From Streptomyces sp. 6-11-2 (GTDB lineage: Bacteria; Actinomycetota; Actinomycetes; Streptomycetales; Streptomycetaceae), in NCBI RefSeq assembly GCF_006540305.1, contig NZ_BJOR01000001.1, forward strand, positions 6,510,001-6,574,000: a stretch of 64,000 bases of DNA. The letters are read 5' to 3'. This document shows, one piece after another, positions 15,178-23,996 of this stretch. The notes below the pieces were generated by a model. The model saw only the letters and a program-made list of their open reading frames with translations, ran no database searches and was not told where the DNA came from. The first letter of the stretch is position 1. Every line of letters starts with the position of its first letter. The translations under genes were made by a program, and so were the position numbers.

Positions 15178-16719
15178 GTGCTGAAGAGGGTGTTCGTGGC
15201 TCCGGACCCGGGGCGGACACGGCTGCGTTTCGCCGCCAGGGCCGTGCTCGGCATCGGCCTGGCGGTCGCCGTCTGCGGGGCGGCGGGACACTCCCTTCCG
15301 GGCGCCGTCGCCGGCGGGCTCGCCGCGCTGCTCGCCCTGTTCACCGTCACCGACCCCACGGTCCGCGGACAACTCGTCACCACCGTGCTGCTGCCGGTCG
15401 CCGGACTGCCCGTGCTCGCCGTCGCGGCCGGACTGCACGACCACCCCGTGGCACGCGACCTCGCCTTCCTCGCCGTGGTCGGTGCGGGCGTGTACGCGCG
15501 CCGCTGGGGGCCGCGCGGCCACAGTCTCGGCGTGTTCGCGTTCATGACCTTCTTCGTGGCGCAGTTCCTGCACACCACGACCGGGCGGCTGGCCGAGGTG
15601 TCCGCCGCCGTCCTGCTGTCCGTGCTCACCGCGGCGGTGGTGCGCTTCGGAGTGTGGTGCTACGAACGCCGGCTGCCCGCCGCCGCCGCTCCCGCCGTCC
15701 TCGGCGGCGGCGGACTGGAGCGGGTGACCACCCGGCAGGCCGTGCAGGCGACGGCGGGCGCCGGCTTCGCCCTCGTCGTGGGTCAGATGGTGTCCGGGGA
15801 GCGCTGGTACTGGGCCGTCGGCGCCACCTGGTGGGTGTTCGTGAACACGGCCTCGCGGGGCGAGACCCTGGTCCGCGGCTTCCGCCGGGTCCTCGGCACG
15901 GTGCTCGGCATCGCTCTGGCCGCCCTGGTCGTCGTCCCGCTGCACGGGGCCGCGTTCCCCACCGCCGTCCTGGTCGCCGTCAGCGTCTACGGCATCTTCT
16001 ACACGGCCGCCGTGTCCTACACCTGGATGATGCTCTGGGTCACGCTGCTCGCCACGGCGCTCTACGGCCTTCTCGGCGTCCTCGTTTCCGGGGGACCCGG
16101 AGTTCTTGGGGTCCCGGGGGTTCCCGGACTGCTCGCCCTGCGGATCGGGGAGACGGCCGTCGGCGCGCTCGGCGCCTGGCTGGCCGTGCTGTTCGTGCTG
16201 CCCGTCACCACCCACGCCGTCACGGACGCCTGGATCCAGCGGGCCCTGCGCTGTGTCCACACGTGCACGGCCGAGGCCGCGGCCCGGCTGGCCGGCACCG
16301 CCGGCGCCGACCCGGCGCCCCGCGTGGCCGAACTCGAACAGCTGCTCGGCCGGGTGCGGCTCTCCGTCGCCCCGCTCGTGCACCCGCTGAACCCGATGCG
16401 CGGCCGCATGCGGCGCGCCCGGCAGGTGCTCGCCCTGCTCGACGACTGCGCCCGCGAGGTCCGCGGCCTCGTCGCCGTCGCCGCCGACCCGGAGGCCTCC
16501 CACGACGAGCGGCTGGCCGCCGCGTGCCGCCGCGTGGAACTCGCGGTGGAAGCCCTCGTCGACGACGGCGTGGACGCCGCTCCGCGGGTCGCCCCAGCCC
16601 ACCCCCGGCCCACGGCCGCGGAAGCCGCCCTCACGCACCTCCACGCCCTGGAACACGCCCTGGCGGAACTGGCCACGCCTCTGCGGGCGCCGTCGGGTTC
16701 GCCGCTGGTCGGTGCGTGA
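15178..16719 (+). CDS. FUSC family membrane protein (aromatic-acid exporter type)
   Basis: This 513-residue protein starts at GTG 15178. It has the FUSC layout: an N-terminal block of about six short membrane segments (LRFAARAVLGIGLAVAVCG onward), a second block beginning RVTTRQAVQATAGAGFALVV, and a soluble helical tail. The hallmark GERWYWAVGATWWVFVNTAS with RGFRRVLGTVLGIALA after it is present. Relatives such as AaeB export aromatic acids. The gene is divergent from an Lrp-type regulator with shared boxes, so it may respond to an amino acid or a derivative. Confidence 0.82.
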   Translation: MLKRVFVAPDPGRTRLRFAARAVLGIGLAVAVCGAAGHSLPGAVAGGLAALLALFTVTDPTVRGQLVTTVLLPVAGLPVLAVAAGLHDHPVARDLAFLAVVGAGVYARRWGPRGHSLGVFAFMTFFVAQFLHTTTGRLAEVSAAVLLSVLTAAVVRFGVWCYERRLPAAAAPAVLGGGGLERVTTRQAVQATAGAGFALVVGQMVSGERWYWAVGATWWVFVNTASRGETLVRGFRRVLGTVLGIALAALVVVPLHGAAFPTAVLVAVSVYGIFYTAAVSYTWMMLWVTLLATALYGLLGVLVSGGPGVLGVPGVPGLLALRIGETAVGALGAWLAVLFVLPVTTHAVTDAWIQRALRCVHTCTAEAAARLAGTAGADPAPRVAELEQLLGRVRLSVAPLVHPLNPMRGRMRRARQVLALLDDCAREVRGLVAVAADPEASHDERLAAACRRVELAVEALVDDGVDAAPRVAPAHPRPTAAEAALTHLHALEHALAELATPLRAPSGSPLVGA

Positions 16720-16751
16720 GGCCGACGGCACGTCGCGAGCCACGTCCCAAC

Positions 16752-16766
16752 TTGGTCTAGACCTAG
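16752..16766. promoter_or_regulatory. DasR-like (dre) palindrome upstream of the lactonase
   Basis: The sequence around 16754-16763 contains the perfect palindrome GGTCTAGACC with one more T on the left, 53 bp before the lactonase start. It equals the core of the Streptomyces DasR (GntR/HutC) site, consensus ACTGGTCTAGACCACT, but the outer bases differ. It would link the lactonase to N-acetylglucosamine control. Confidence 0.45.
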
Positions 16767-16816
16767 AGGGGGTGACTGCTACCGTCGCTCGGACGGGACG
16801 ACGGAGAGGGGAACCG

Positions 16817-17854
16817 GTGGTGGCACACGGCGGCAGGCGGCGGGCGTTCATCGGGTCGTTCACGGCGGCGGGAGGGCCCGGGGTCGTCACCGCGGCGGTG
16901 TCCGAGGACGGCGGGGCGCTGACCGTCCTCAGCGGCGTCGACGGCGTCCTCGACCCCTCGTACCTGGCCCTGTCCCGCGACGGCGGCACGCTCTACGCGG
17001 TGAGCGAGACGGCCGAGGGCGCCGTGGCGGCCTACCGCGTGAAGGGTGAGACGGTCGAGCTGACCGGCCCGCCGGTGAGCGTCGGCGGAAGCGGACCCAC
17101 CCACCTGAGCCTGCTCGACGGGCACGTCCTGACGGCCAACTACGGTTCCGGCAGCGTCAGCGCCGTTCCCGTCCACGCCGACGGGCGCCTCGCCCCGGCC
17201 GCCTCGGACGTGCTGCGGCACACCGGCTCGGGCCCGCACGAGCGCCGCCAGCGCAGTCCGCACGCCCACCAGGTCCAGCCGGACCCGAGTGGCCGCTGGG
17301 CCGTCAGCGTGGACCTCGGCACCGACTCGGTCCGGGTGTGCACGCTGACGGAGGGGCGGCTCGCCGTACACCGGGAGATCGCCCTGCGGCCCGGCTCCGG
17401 GCCCCGCCACCTGGCGTTCCACCCGGACGGCGCGTACGCCTACGTCGTCAACGAACTGACGCCCACCGTCACGGTCTGCCGCTGGGACGCCGCCGAGGGC
17501 TCGCTCAAGTCCCTGACCGAGAACCAGGTCCTGCCCGACACCCCGGCCGGCGACGCCTACCCCTCGGGGATCGCGGTCGCGCCGGACGGCCGGTTCCTGT
17601 GGACCGCGACGCGCGGCGAGGACGTTTTGTCCGCGTTCGCGGTCGAGGCGGACGGGGAGCGGCTGCGGCTGGTCGGCAGCGTGCCGTGCGGCGGCCACTG
17701 GCCCCGGGCGCTGACCTTGTCCGACGGCTTCCTGTACGTCGCCAACGAACGCTCCGGGAACGTCACCTGGTTCGCCGTGGACGAGACGACGGGGCTGCCC
17801 GCGCGAGCCGGCGCGGTCGAGGTGGCGGCGGCGTCCTGCGTGGTCTTCGGCTGA
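16817..17854 (+). CDS. Lactonase family protein (6-phosphogluconolactonase-type beta-propeller)
   Basis: Start GTG 16817 follows GGAGAGGGG; the open frame reaches back to 16712 but crosses the likely operator. The 345-residue protein is a seven-bladed propeller of the YbhE/Pgl type: FIGSFTAAGGPGVVTAAV at the start, repeated blades such as LDPSYLALSRDGGTLYAVSE and SGPRHLAFHPDGAYAYVVNE, and the family end PRALTLSDGFLYVANERSG. It has no signal peptide, so it is probably cytosolic. Whether its substrate is 6-phosphogluconolactone or another sugar lactone cannot be told. Confidence 0.85.
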   Translation: MVAHGGRRRAFIGSFTAAGGPGVVTAAVSEDGGALTVLSGVDGVLDPSYLALSRDGGTLYAVSETAEGAVAAYRVKGETVELTGPPVSVGGSGPTHLSLLDGHVLTANYGSGSVSAVPVHADGRLAPAASDVLRHTGSGPHERRQRSPHAHQVQPDPSGRWAVSVDLGTDSVRVCTLTEGRLAVHREIALRPGSGPRHLAFHPDGAYAYVVNELTPTVTVCRWDAAEGSLKSLTENQVLPDTPAGDAYPSGIAVAPDGRFLWTATRGEDVLSAFAVEADGERLRLVGSVPCGGHWPRALTLSDGFLYVANERSGNVTWFAVDETTGLPARAGAVEVAAASCVVFG

Positions 17855-17943
17855 ATACGCGCACGGGCGCCGGGCGCCCCCGACGGCACGAACGACACCG
17901 ACGGCCCTGATGGTCCGGCCGGCGGCGTGATCGGCATGGCGAA

Positions 17944-17976
17944 GGGCCCGCTCCTCGGCTGGTGAGGAGCGGGCCC
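17944..17976 (+). terminator. Rho-independent-type terminator hairpin after the lactonase
   Basis: Perfect 13-bp arms GGGCCCGCTCCTC and GAGGAGCGGGCCC enclose a 7-base loop. It lies between the convergent lactonase and chelatase genes and may serve both. Confidence 0.75.
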
Positions 17977-18004
17977 CTGGTCGTACGGAGTAGGACTGCG
18001 GGCG

Positions 18005-18928
18005 TCAGCGGGCCGGCGTGCTCTGCGGCTGCTGCGGGGCGATGCCCAGAGCCGTCGTGTAGTTGGCCAGGGCGAGCTTGCCGATCGCCGGGTACGGGCC
18101 GAGCGCCTCGGCGGCGGCGCAGCCCGCCTCCTCGGCGGCGGCCTCGATCAGCTCCGCTTCGATCTCCGGGCCGATCAGGTACGGCGCCAGGGCGAGCTGC
18201 TGGGAGCCGGCGTTCCGCAGTTGCTCGGCGACGGAGGCGATCGAGCCGTCCTGGTCGAGAGCGGCCGCCATCACCGGCACGGCGAGGCGGGCGGCGAGCA
18301 GCATGCCGGTGATCCCGGCCGCCTGCACGGCCTCCTCACCGCCCACGGAGGCCAGGATGATCCCGTCGGCCGCGGTGGCCACGGTGAACAGGCGGGCGCG
18401 GTCGGCACGGGCCAGACCCGCCTCCGACAGCCGGACGTGCAGTGCCTCGGCGAGCAGCGGGTGCGGGCCGAGCACATCGGTCAGCTCGGCGGCGACCCGG
18501 CTGTCCATGACGGCCTGGCGGATCCGGCGCAGCAGCGCGTTGTCCGGACCGGCCAGCAGCGGCACGACGACCGCGACCGGACCGTCGGGCTCCTTGACGT
18601 CCGCGCCGGCGGCGACGGCCTGCTCGTAGCGGGCGGTCCGCTCCTCGGCCGCACGGGTAAGGACGGACTGCACGGTGGGGTGGTCCGCGTCGTCCCCGTC
18701 CAGGTAGCCGATCCGGGCGTCGAGTCCGGGCAGCTCGGAGCGGGCGATGCTCACGACCTCCTCGGCGAGGCCCCGCGTGGCGTCGCCAGGGGTGCCCGGC
18801 ACCGCGAGGACGAGCGCGGGCGCGCCCTCGGGCGCCGCCAGCGGTTCGGGTCGGCGGTGCCGTCCGGGCTGGCGGGGGCGCGGCATTCGTACTGGTAGGC
18901 CGGGCGCGGGCCCAGTGGGGGAGCTCAT
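18005..18928 (-). CDS. Sirohydrochlorin chelatase-like protein (CbiX/SirB family)
   Basis: This 307-residue protein starts at ATG 18928. It has two tandem CbiX-like halves: LVLAVPGTPGDATRGLAEEV with PVAVVVPLLAGPDNALLRRI, and ILASVGGEEAVQAAGITGML with QQLALAPYLIGPEIEAELIE. The family usually has a conserved His in a HGS motif, but here the first half shows VPGTPG, so a catalytic His may be lost. Members insert Fe or Co into sirohydrochlorin for siroheme or cobalamin. No siroheme genes are adjacent, so its role here is uncertain. Confidence 0.75.
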   Translation of the reverse strand: MSSPTGPAPGLPVRMPRPRQPGRHRRPEPLAAPEGAPALVLAVPGTPGDATRGLAEEVVSIARSELPGLDARIGYLDGDDADHPTVQSVLTRAAEERTARYEQAVAAGADVKEPDGPVAVVVPLLAGPDNALLRRIRQAVMDSRVAAELTDVLGPHPLLAEALHVRLSEAGLARADRARLFTVATAADGIILASVGGEEAVQAAGITGMLLAARLAVPVMAAALDQDGSIASVAEQLRNAGSQQLALAPYLIGPEIEAELIEAAAEEAGCAAAEALGPYPAIGKLALANYTTALGIAPQQPQSTPAR

Positions 18929-19114
18929 GGCGCCGCATGTTACTGGCTTCCGGGGCGCCCCTGTTCGGGGAGGGTGCAGGTGAGCGGTATCCGTCCGGTT
19001 TTGTCTGATGAGTTACGTACGGATGTCAAGCGCCGATGTGGCCCCATCGGACCGGATGGGGACAACTCGGCCGGTCCATCGCCGTACTTGTCCGGCAGAT
19101 GCGGATGTGGGGGA

Positions 19115-20107
19115 TCAATCCCTTTCTGGGGGTGGTACGTACAGCAACTTCTCATCACCCGGCAGGGCGAGGACGTCTCTGGCCAGGTCGGTCGCGATGC
19201 GCACGCAGCCGTGCAGCGGATCGCCCTCGGCGCGCACCCGCCGTGCGTGCGGGAGCCGCTCGGAGAGTTCCCTCTCCAGTGGCACGAGGAGGGGGTCGCC
19301 CAGCTTGAACAGGCCGCCGGTGAGGGCGAGCAGCGGCTCTCCCCCGGGCGGGCAGACGGCCGCGGCGGACTCGGCCATGTGCCGGGCGGCCGCGCGCAGC
19401 ACACCGGCCGCGACGGGGTCGCCGTCCGCGCAGGCGGCCACCCCGGGTGCGAAGGAGGCCAGGACGGCGGCGCGGTCGGAGCGCGGGTAGAGCCTGCCGG
19501 GCAGTTCCGCCATCGGCCCGAACGCCTCCTCGGCGCGGGCCAGCAGCCGCGCCGAGCCGCCGTCCCGGCCGTCGTGGGCGCGCAGCGCGGCCTCCAGGCC
19601 GGCCCGTCCGATCCAGGCTCCGCTGCCGCAGTCGCCGAGCAGATGCCCCCAGCCGTCCGCGCGCCGCCAGCCCATGAGGTCGGTGCCGATCGCGATCAGC
19701 CCGGTCCCGGCGGCGACGACGGCGCCGGGACGAGGGCCCAGCGCGCCGGCGTAGGCGGTGACCGCGTCGGCGGCCAGCGCGACCCGGCGCACGCCGAGGT
19801 GCCGTGCCAGCGCGCCGGGCAGTACGGCGCGCAGCGCGTCGCCCAAGGTGGCGAGCCCGGCTGCCCCCAGTACGGCGGTCTCCAGCCGCCCCACTCCGGC
19901 CTCGGTGGCCAACGCCCGGGCCATGGGCACCACTTGCTCCAGGAGATGTCCGGGGTCGATGCCCCGCGGGCCGGTGCGCACCGGCTCACCGGACTCCCCT
20001 CGCGCCAGCGGCCCGCGCCCGGGCACACCGACGACGGCCCGGAGCCCGGAGCCGCCCGAGTCCACGGCGAGGAATCCGGCCGTACCGGCCTGGGCGTCCC
20101 CGGTCAC
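19115..20107 (-). CDS. N-acetylglucosamine kinase-like protein (BadF/BadG/BcrA/BcrD ATPase family)
   Basis: GTG 20107 is chosen because VTGDAQAGTAGFLAVDSGGSG gives the standard start; the open frame upstream is low-complexity. The 330-residue protein shows the ASKHA phosphate-1 loop FLAVDSGGSGLRAVVGV, the phosphate-2 stretch GAVVAAGTGLIAIGTD, and GWGHLLGDCGSGAWIGRAGL typical of GlcNAc kinases, with an adenosine motif near LLALTGGLFKLGD. It should phosphorylate an amino sugar with ATP in the cytosol. It follows the ung gene divergently and precedes the chelatase gene by about 190 bp. Confidence 0.8.
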   Translation of the reverse strand: MTGDAQAGTAGFLAVDSGGSGLRAVVGVPGRGPLARGESGEPVRTGPRGIDPGHLLEQVVPMARALATEAGVGRLETAVLGAAGLATLGDALRAVLPGALARHLGVRRVALAADAVTAYAGALGPRPGAVVAAGTGLIAIGTDLMGWRRADGWGHLLGDCGSGAWIGRAGLEAALRAHDGRDGGSARLLARAEEAFGPMAELPGRLYPRSDRAAVLASFAPGVAACADGDPVAAGVLRAAARHMAESAAAVCPPGGEPLLALTGGLFKLGDPLLVPLERELSERLPHARRVRAEGDPLHGCVRIATDLARDVLALPGDEKLLYVPPPERD

Positions 20108-20354
20108 GGCAGCACCCCGTCCCCGACGGGGTCCGCCGACGCGGGGGAGGAGGACGGGGAGGCGCGGTGCTCGCGAGGGAGCGGCTCGGGCACTGGACGC
20201 ACCGGGTTCCCCTCCCCCCTGACGGCCGGCTGCGCGATCCGCCCGACCGGCTCGATGACGTTGGTGAGGAGGAAGACTAGCGCCGCGGACGCCGCCCCGC
20301 AGCGGCCGGTCCGCGGGCACGGGCTGTCGGTGTGGGCCGCTAGAGTGACGCGGC

Positions 20355-21032
20355 GTGGCACCACGACCGTTGCATGAACTAGTAGAGGCCGGCTGGGCGA
20401 AGGCCCTGGAACCGGTGGCCGGGCGTATCGCGGGCATGGGTGACTTCCTGCGCTCCGAGGTCGCGGCCGGCCGGACCTATCTCCCGGCGGGAGCGAACGT
20501 CCTGCGGGCGTTCCAGCAACCCTTCGACGACGTAAGGGTCCTGATCGTCGGTCAGGACCCCTATCCGACGCCGGGAATGGCGATCGGCCTGAGTTTCGCG
20601 GTCTCGCCGCAGGTGCGGTCGCTGCCGGGCAGCCTGGAGAACATCTACCGGGAGATGAACTCGGATCTGGGCCTGCCCAGGCCCTCCAACGGTGATCTGA
20701 CCCCGTGGACCCAGCAGGGCGTACTGCTGCTCAACAGGGCGCTCACCACGGCCCCGCGCAAGCCGGGCGCCCACCGGGGCAAGGGCTGGGAGGAGGTCAC
20801 CGAGCAGGCCATCCGTGCCCTCGTCGCGCGGGAACGGCCGCTGGTGTCGATCCTGTGGGGGCGGGACGCGCGCAACCTGCGCCCCCTGCTCGGCGAGTAT
20901 CCGGCGATCGAGTCGGCGCACCCTTCGCCGATGTCCGCGGACCGGGGCTTCTTCGGCTCGCGCCCGTTCAGCCGGGCCAACGATCTCCTCCAACGGCAGG
21001 GGGCCGAGCCAGTGGACTGGCGGCTGCCCTAG
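20355..21032 (+). CDS. ung: Uracil-DNA glycosylase, family 1
   Basis: This 225-residue enzyme starts at GTG 20355 ([17 protein letters not shown]). The water-activating motif [16 protein letters not shown] has the catalytic Asp68. The Leu-intercalation/His motif [18 protein letters not shown] and the middle motif [17 protein letters not shown] are also intact. It removes uracil from DNA to start base-excision repair. Length fits bacterial Ung. It is divergent from the kinase gene, with 247 bp between their starts. Streptomyces often carry two ung genes; which paralogue this is cannot be told. Confidence 0.95.
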   Translation: MAPRPLHELVEAGWAKALEPVAGRIAGMGDFLRSEVAAGRTYLPAGANVLRAFQQPFDDVRVLIVGQDPYPTPGMAIGLSFAVSPQVRSLPGSLENIYREMNSDLGLPRPSNGDLTPWTQQGVLLLNRALTTAPRKPGAHRGKGWEEVTEQAIRALVARERPLVSILWGRDARNLRPLLGEYPAIESAHPSPMSADRGFFGSRPFSRANDLLQRQGAEPVDWRLP

Positions 21033-21060
21033 GTCCTGACCGCCCGCGACGTGTGAGGAG

Positions 21061-21088
21061 CCCGGCCGTGGTCAACGGTCCGGCCGGG
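21061..21088 (+). terminator. Hairpin after ung
   Basis: CCCGGCCG and CGGCCGGG form a perfect 8-bp stem around a 12-base loop, 28 bp past the ung stop. Confidence 0.5.
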
Positions 21089-21185
21089 AAAGCCAGTTCG
21101 CGGCCGCGGGCCGGGCCTGCTGACAACGACGGCCGCCGGCACAGAAGTTGATCATGCCGGCGGTCCCGTGTGCGATGCTCTCCCC

Positions 21186-21989
21186 ATGGCTGATCGAAGC
21201 GACTGGGAAAGCACACTGCAGACGGATCGACCCCACTCTGCCCGCGTGTGGAACTACCTGCTCGGCGGCAATGACCACTACCCGGCGGACAGCGAGACCG
21301 GCGACGTGATCCTGCGGATGTTCCCCGAGATCGCGGCGATCGCACGTCAGCAACGGAGCTTCCTGGCGCGGGCGGTGCGGTACCTGGCGGGCGAGGTCGG
21401 GATCCGCCAGTTCCTCGACATCGGCACCGGGCTGCCCACCGCGAACAACACGCACGAGGTCGCCCAGAGCATCGCACCCGACAGCAAGATCGTCTACGTC
21501 GACAACGACCCCATCGTCCTCGTCCACGCCGACGCGTTGCTGCGCGGCACGCCCGAGGGCGAGTGCGCCTACCTCGACGCCGATGTGCGCGATCCGCGGA
21601 AGATCCTCGCCCATGCGGCGCAGACACTGGACTTCGACCGGCCCATCGGCCTGATCCTGCTCGGCATCATCGGGCAGCTCCCGGACGAGGAGCAGCCCGA
21701 GCGGATCGTGGCCGAGCTGATCGACGCGCTGCCCCGCGGCAGTTACGTGGCCTTCAGCGACGGCACGGACACCAGCGACAGGCTCAACTCGGCCATCACG
21801 GCCTACAACGCGCAGTCCGCCAACTCGTACCACCTGCGCTCGCCGGAGCACATCGGAGGCCTGCTGCGGGGGCTGCGTCTGGTCGAGCCCGGCCTGGTCA
21901 GGTCCGCCGACTGGCACCCGGACCCCGGTACGGCGGACATCACCCGCGATCAGGGCCACGCCGTCGCGGCGGTGGGCCTGAAGGAGTAG
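21186..21989 (+). CDS. SAV2177-type SAM-dependent methyltransferase (DUF574 family)
   Basis: This 267-residue protein starts at ATG 21186. It has the family start TDRPHSARVWNYLLGGNDHY, the SAM-binding FLDIGTGLPTANNTHEVAQ, the acidic VYVDNDPIVLVHADALL, and the C-terminal SPEHIGGLLRGLRLVEPGLV. These proteins are very abundant in streptomycetes and mostly uncharacterised. No regulator or biosynthetic gene adjoins it. Its stop lies 10 bp from the convergent stop of the next gene. Confidence 0.9.
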   Translation: MADRSDWESTLQTDRPHSARVWNYLLGGNDHYPADSETGDVILRMFPEIAAIARQQRSFLARAVRYLAGEVGIRQFLDIGTGLPTANNTHEVAQSIAPDSKIVYVDNDPIVLVHADALLRGTPEGECAYLDADVRDPRKILAHAAQTLDFDRPIGLILLGIIGQLPDEEQPERIVAELIDALPRGSYVAFSDGTDTSDRLNSAITAYNAQSANSYHLRSPEHIGGLLRGLRLVEPGLVRSADWHPDPGTADITRDQGHAVAAVGLKE

Positions 21990-21998
21990 GAGCTCCTC

Positions 21999-23084
21999 TC
22001 AACCGATGACCGCCGCGCGCACGCAGAGCACGTCGGGCAGGTGCGAGGCCAGTTGCCGCCAGGTGTCGCCGTCGTCCGCCGACGCGTACACCTCCCCGTT
22101 GCGATTGCCGAAGTAGACGCCGGCCGGGTCCGCGTCGTCCGTGCACAACGCGTCCCGCAGCACCGTGCCGTAATGGTCCTCCGAGGGCAGGCCCGCCGCG
22201 AGCGGCTCCCAGCTCCGGCCCGCGTCCTCGGTGCGGAACACACGGCAGCGGTGGCCCGCGGGCACCCGGTCCGCGTCCGCGTTGATCGGGAAGACGTACG
22301 CGGTGTCGCCGCGGTGCGGATGGGCGGCCGCGGCGAAGCCGAACGTCGACGGCAGGCCCGCACCGATGTCCGTCCAGTGCGCACCCCCGTCGTCGCTGCG
22401 GTACACGCCCCAGTGGTTCTGCAGGTACAGCCGGTCGAGGTTCTCCGCGTCCTGCGCGACCTTGTGCACGCACTGGCCGAACTCCGGGTTCGGATCCGGC
22501 AGGAACACGGCGGACACCCCGGAGTTGGCCGGAGTCCAGCTCACTCCGCCGTCGGCCGTGCGGAACACCCCGGCGGTGGACACGGCGACCGTGACCGCCC
22601 GCGGATCGCGCCGGTCCGTCACCACGGTGTGCAGGCCCTCACCGCCGCCGCCCGGCACCCACTTCGACCGGGTGGGGTGCTCCCACAGCGGGCGGACCAG
22701 GTCGAAGCTCTCTCCGCGGTCCTCCGAGCGGTACAGCGCGGCCGGTTCCGTGCCCGCATAGACCACGTCGGGCTCGGCGGCGGCCGGGTGCAGTTGCCAC
22801 ACCCGCTCCAGCGAGGCGCCGGTGTCCTTGGGGAACTTCACCGCGGGGCGGGCCGGCTCGGTCCAGGTGCGGCCCAGGTCGTCGGAGTGGAACACCGAGG
22901 GGCCCCAGTGCGCGCTGTCCCCGCCGGCCAGCAGCCGCGGGACGGAGCCGCGGACGTCGATGGCGACCGAGTACACGGCCTGGGCGTTGAAGTGGGGACT
23001 GTCGTCGAACTCCCAGACGCCGTCCCGCCGCCGCCCGACGAACAAGCCCTTGCGCGTGCCCACGGCGAGCAGTACCTCGGTCAT
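21999..23084 (-). CDS. BNR/WD40-like beta-propeller protein (sialidase-type fold)
   Basis: This 361-residue protein starts at ATG 23084 behind a strong GGAGGTGATC site. It has repeated Asp-box/BNR units such as VFHSDDLGRTWTEP, YRSEDRGESFDL, FRTADGGVSWTPA, YRSDDGGAHWTDI and YASADDGDTWRQL, spaced as propeller blades. There is no signal peptide, so it is likely cytosolic. Relatives are annotated as exo-alpha-sialidase or glycosyl hydrolase, but catalytic residues cannot be confirmed here and activity should not be assumed. Confidence 0.82.
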   Translation of the reverse strand: MTEVLLAVGTRKGLFVGRRRDGVWEFDDSPHFNAQAVYSVAIDVRGSVPRLLAGGDSAHWGPSVFHSDDLGRTWTEPARPAVKFPKDTGASLERVWQLHPAAAEPDVVYAGTEPAALYRSEDRGESFDLVRPLWEHPTRSKWVPGGGGEGLHTVVTDRRDPRAVTVAVSTAGVFRTADGGVSWTPANSGVSAVFLPDPNPEFGQCVHKVAQDAENLDRLYLQNHWGVYRSDDGGAHWTDIGAGLPSTFGFAAAAHPHRGDTAYVFPINADADRVPAGHRCRVFRTEDAGRSWEPLAAGLPSEDHYGTVLRDALCTDDADPAGVYFGNRNGEVYASADDGDTWRQLASHLPDVLCVRAAVIG

Positions 23085-23368
23085 GCCGATCACCTCCGCG
23101 AGGTCTTCGTCCGGACGTCTTTGTCCTGGACACCGGCCAGTGTGCACCCCACCACTGACAGCCCTCTCCGTATCGGCGTCGTCCCAGGTCACAGCGGCAT
23201 GGCTGGGAGACGGCAACCGAACGCGCCCGCCGTGGGAGCCGGGGACGGCCGGGTCGCGGCACCCATGGCAGGGCCGGGGCGGGGAACCCGGCGTGAGCAT
23301 CGGGGAGCCCTCCGCCGTATGGGAGGGCGGTCCGGCAGGTCCGTGCGCTCGTGAGGAGGATGCCGTCG

Positions 23369-23737
23369 ATGGCGCTCCGTGGTCCGAAGGTGTGGCTGTG
23401 GCGGTGGCGCCGCAATCCGCTCAAACGCCGCGCCGACATGGTGGAGGCCTGGATCGTGCTCGGCACCTGGGTGCTCGCGGTTGTTGCCGGGGTGCTCGCC
23501 GGATGGACGGCTGCCAGGGGCGCGGAGCAGGCCATGGCCCTCGAACCCCTCGCGCGGACGTCCACGGTCGCGCGGGTCACCGAGCAGGTGCCCGGTTCGT
23601 CCGCCGGGACCGGCGGGACTCCCGGCACCACCCTCCGGGTGTGGGGGAAGGTGCGCTGGACCACCCCGGACGGCACCGCGCGCACCGGCTGGGCCCGGGT
23701 GTGGCCCGGCAGCGCCGTCGGCACCCCGGTCACCTGA
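23369..23737 (+). pseudogene. 5' part of an Rv1733c-like membrane protein gene, cut by the TnpB element
   Basis: ATG 23369 follows GAGGAG. The product begins MALRGPKVWLWRWRRNPLKR and has a membrane span WIVLGTWVLAVVAGVLAGW, then an extracytoplasmic region ending GWARVWPGSAVGTPVT. The stop codon (TGA, 23735-23737) is created by element DNA. The missing end (VWTDSPRGQLVTGPATPAQA) lies at 25257, and joining the pieces restores a normal family member with a second span. The truncated form may still be made as a single-span protein. Confidence 0.85.
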
Positions 23738-23818
23738 TCTCCTTCGAGGATGCCTCGGCCTTCAGGCCGGGGAGGGATCGAACCCCTGTGGAGCGGGGCG
23801 CGGAAAGAGGAGTCGCCG

Positions 23819-23977
23819 TCAGGGCGATTCGTCATCTCCACCCGTATTGGTGAGGGCGACCTCAAGGAGGTGGACGATCTCAGAGTTGAGGGACCGCCGA
23901 TCTGAACGGGCTTGTTCAACCAGCCGTGCGTGCAGGTCGGTTGGGAGTCGGAGGGAGATTCTCTTCTCATCGGTCAT
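23819..23977 (-). CDS. Small ribbon-helix-helix (Arc-type) protein inside the TnpB element
   Basis: This 52-residue protein starts at ATG 23977. RISLRLPTDLHARLVEQARS forms the beta strand and first helix, and RRSLNSEIVHLLEVAL the second, a standard Arc/MetJ RHH fold that binds DNA as a dimer. It lies inside the element's left end, divergent from tnpB, with only 14 bp between the two start codons. An inverted repeat GTCATG-N12-CATGAC spans both starts and is a plausible operator. It may repress its own gene and tnpB; an antitoxin-like role is the alternative. Confidence 0.72.
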   Translation of the reverse strand: MTDEKRISLRLPTDLHARLVEQARSDRRSLNSEIVHLLEVALTNTGGDDESP

Positions 23978-23996
23978 GCTAAAATGATGCCATGAC
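23973..23996. promoter_or_regulatory. Leaderless tnpB promoter inside an inverted repeat (candidate RHH operator)
   Basis: TAAAAT at 23980-23985 is followed by six bases and the tnpB ATG at 23992, the spacing of a leaderless sigma70-type promoter. It is an AT-rich patch in GC-rich DNA. The flanking arms GTCATG (23973-23978) and CATGAC (23991-23996) form a perfect inverted repeat with a 12-bp spacer covering the -10 and both start codons. Confidence 0.5.

Noticed and set aside
14947..16989. 680-residue minus-strand open frame over the first FUSC gene
   Set aside because: It has only low-complexity Gly/Arg/Asp composition and no domain; the + strand FUSC frame explains the region.
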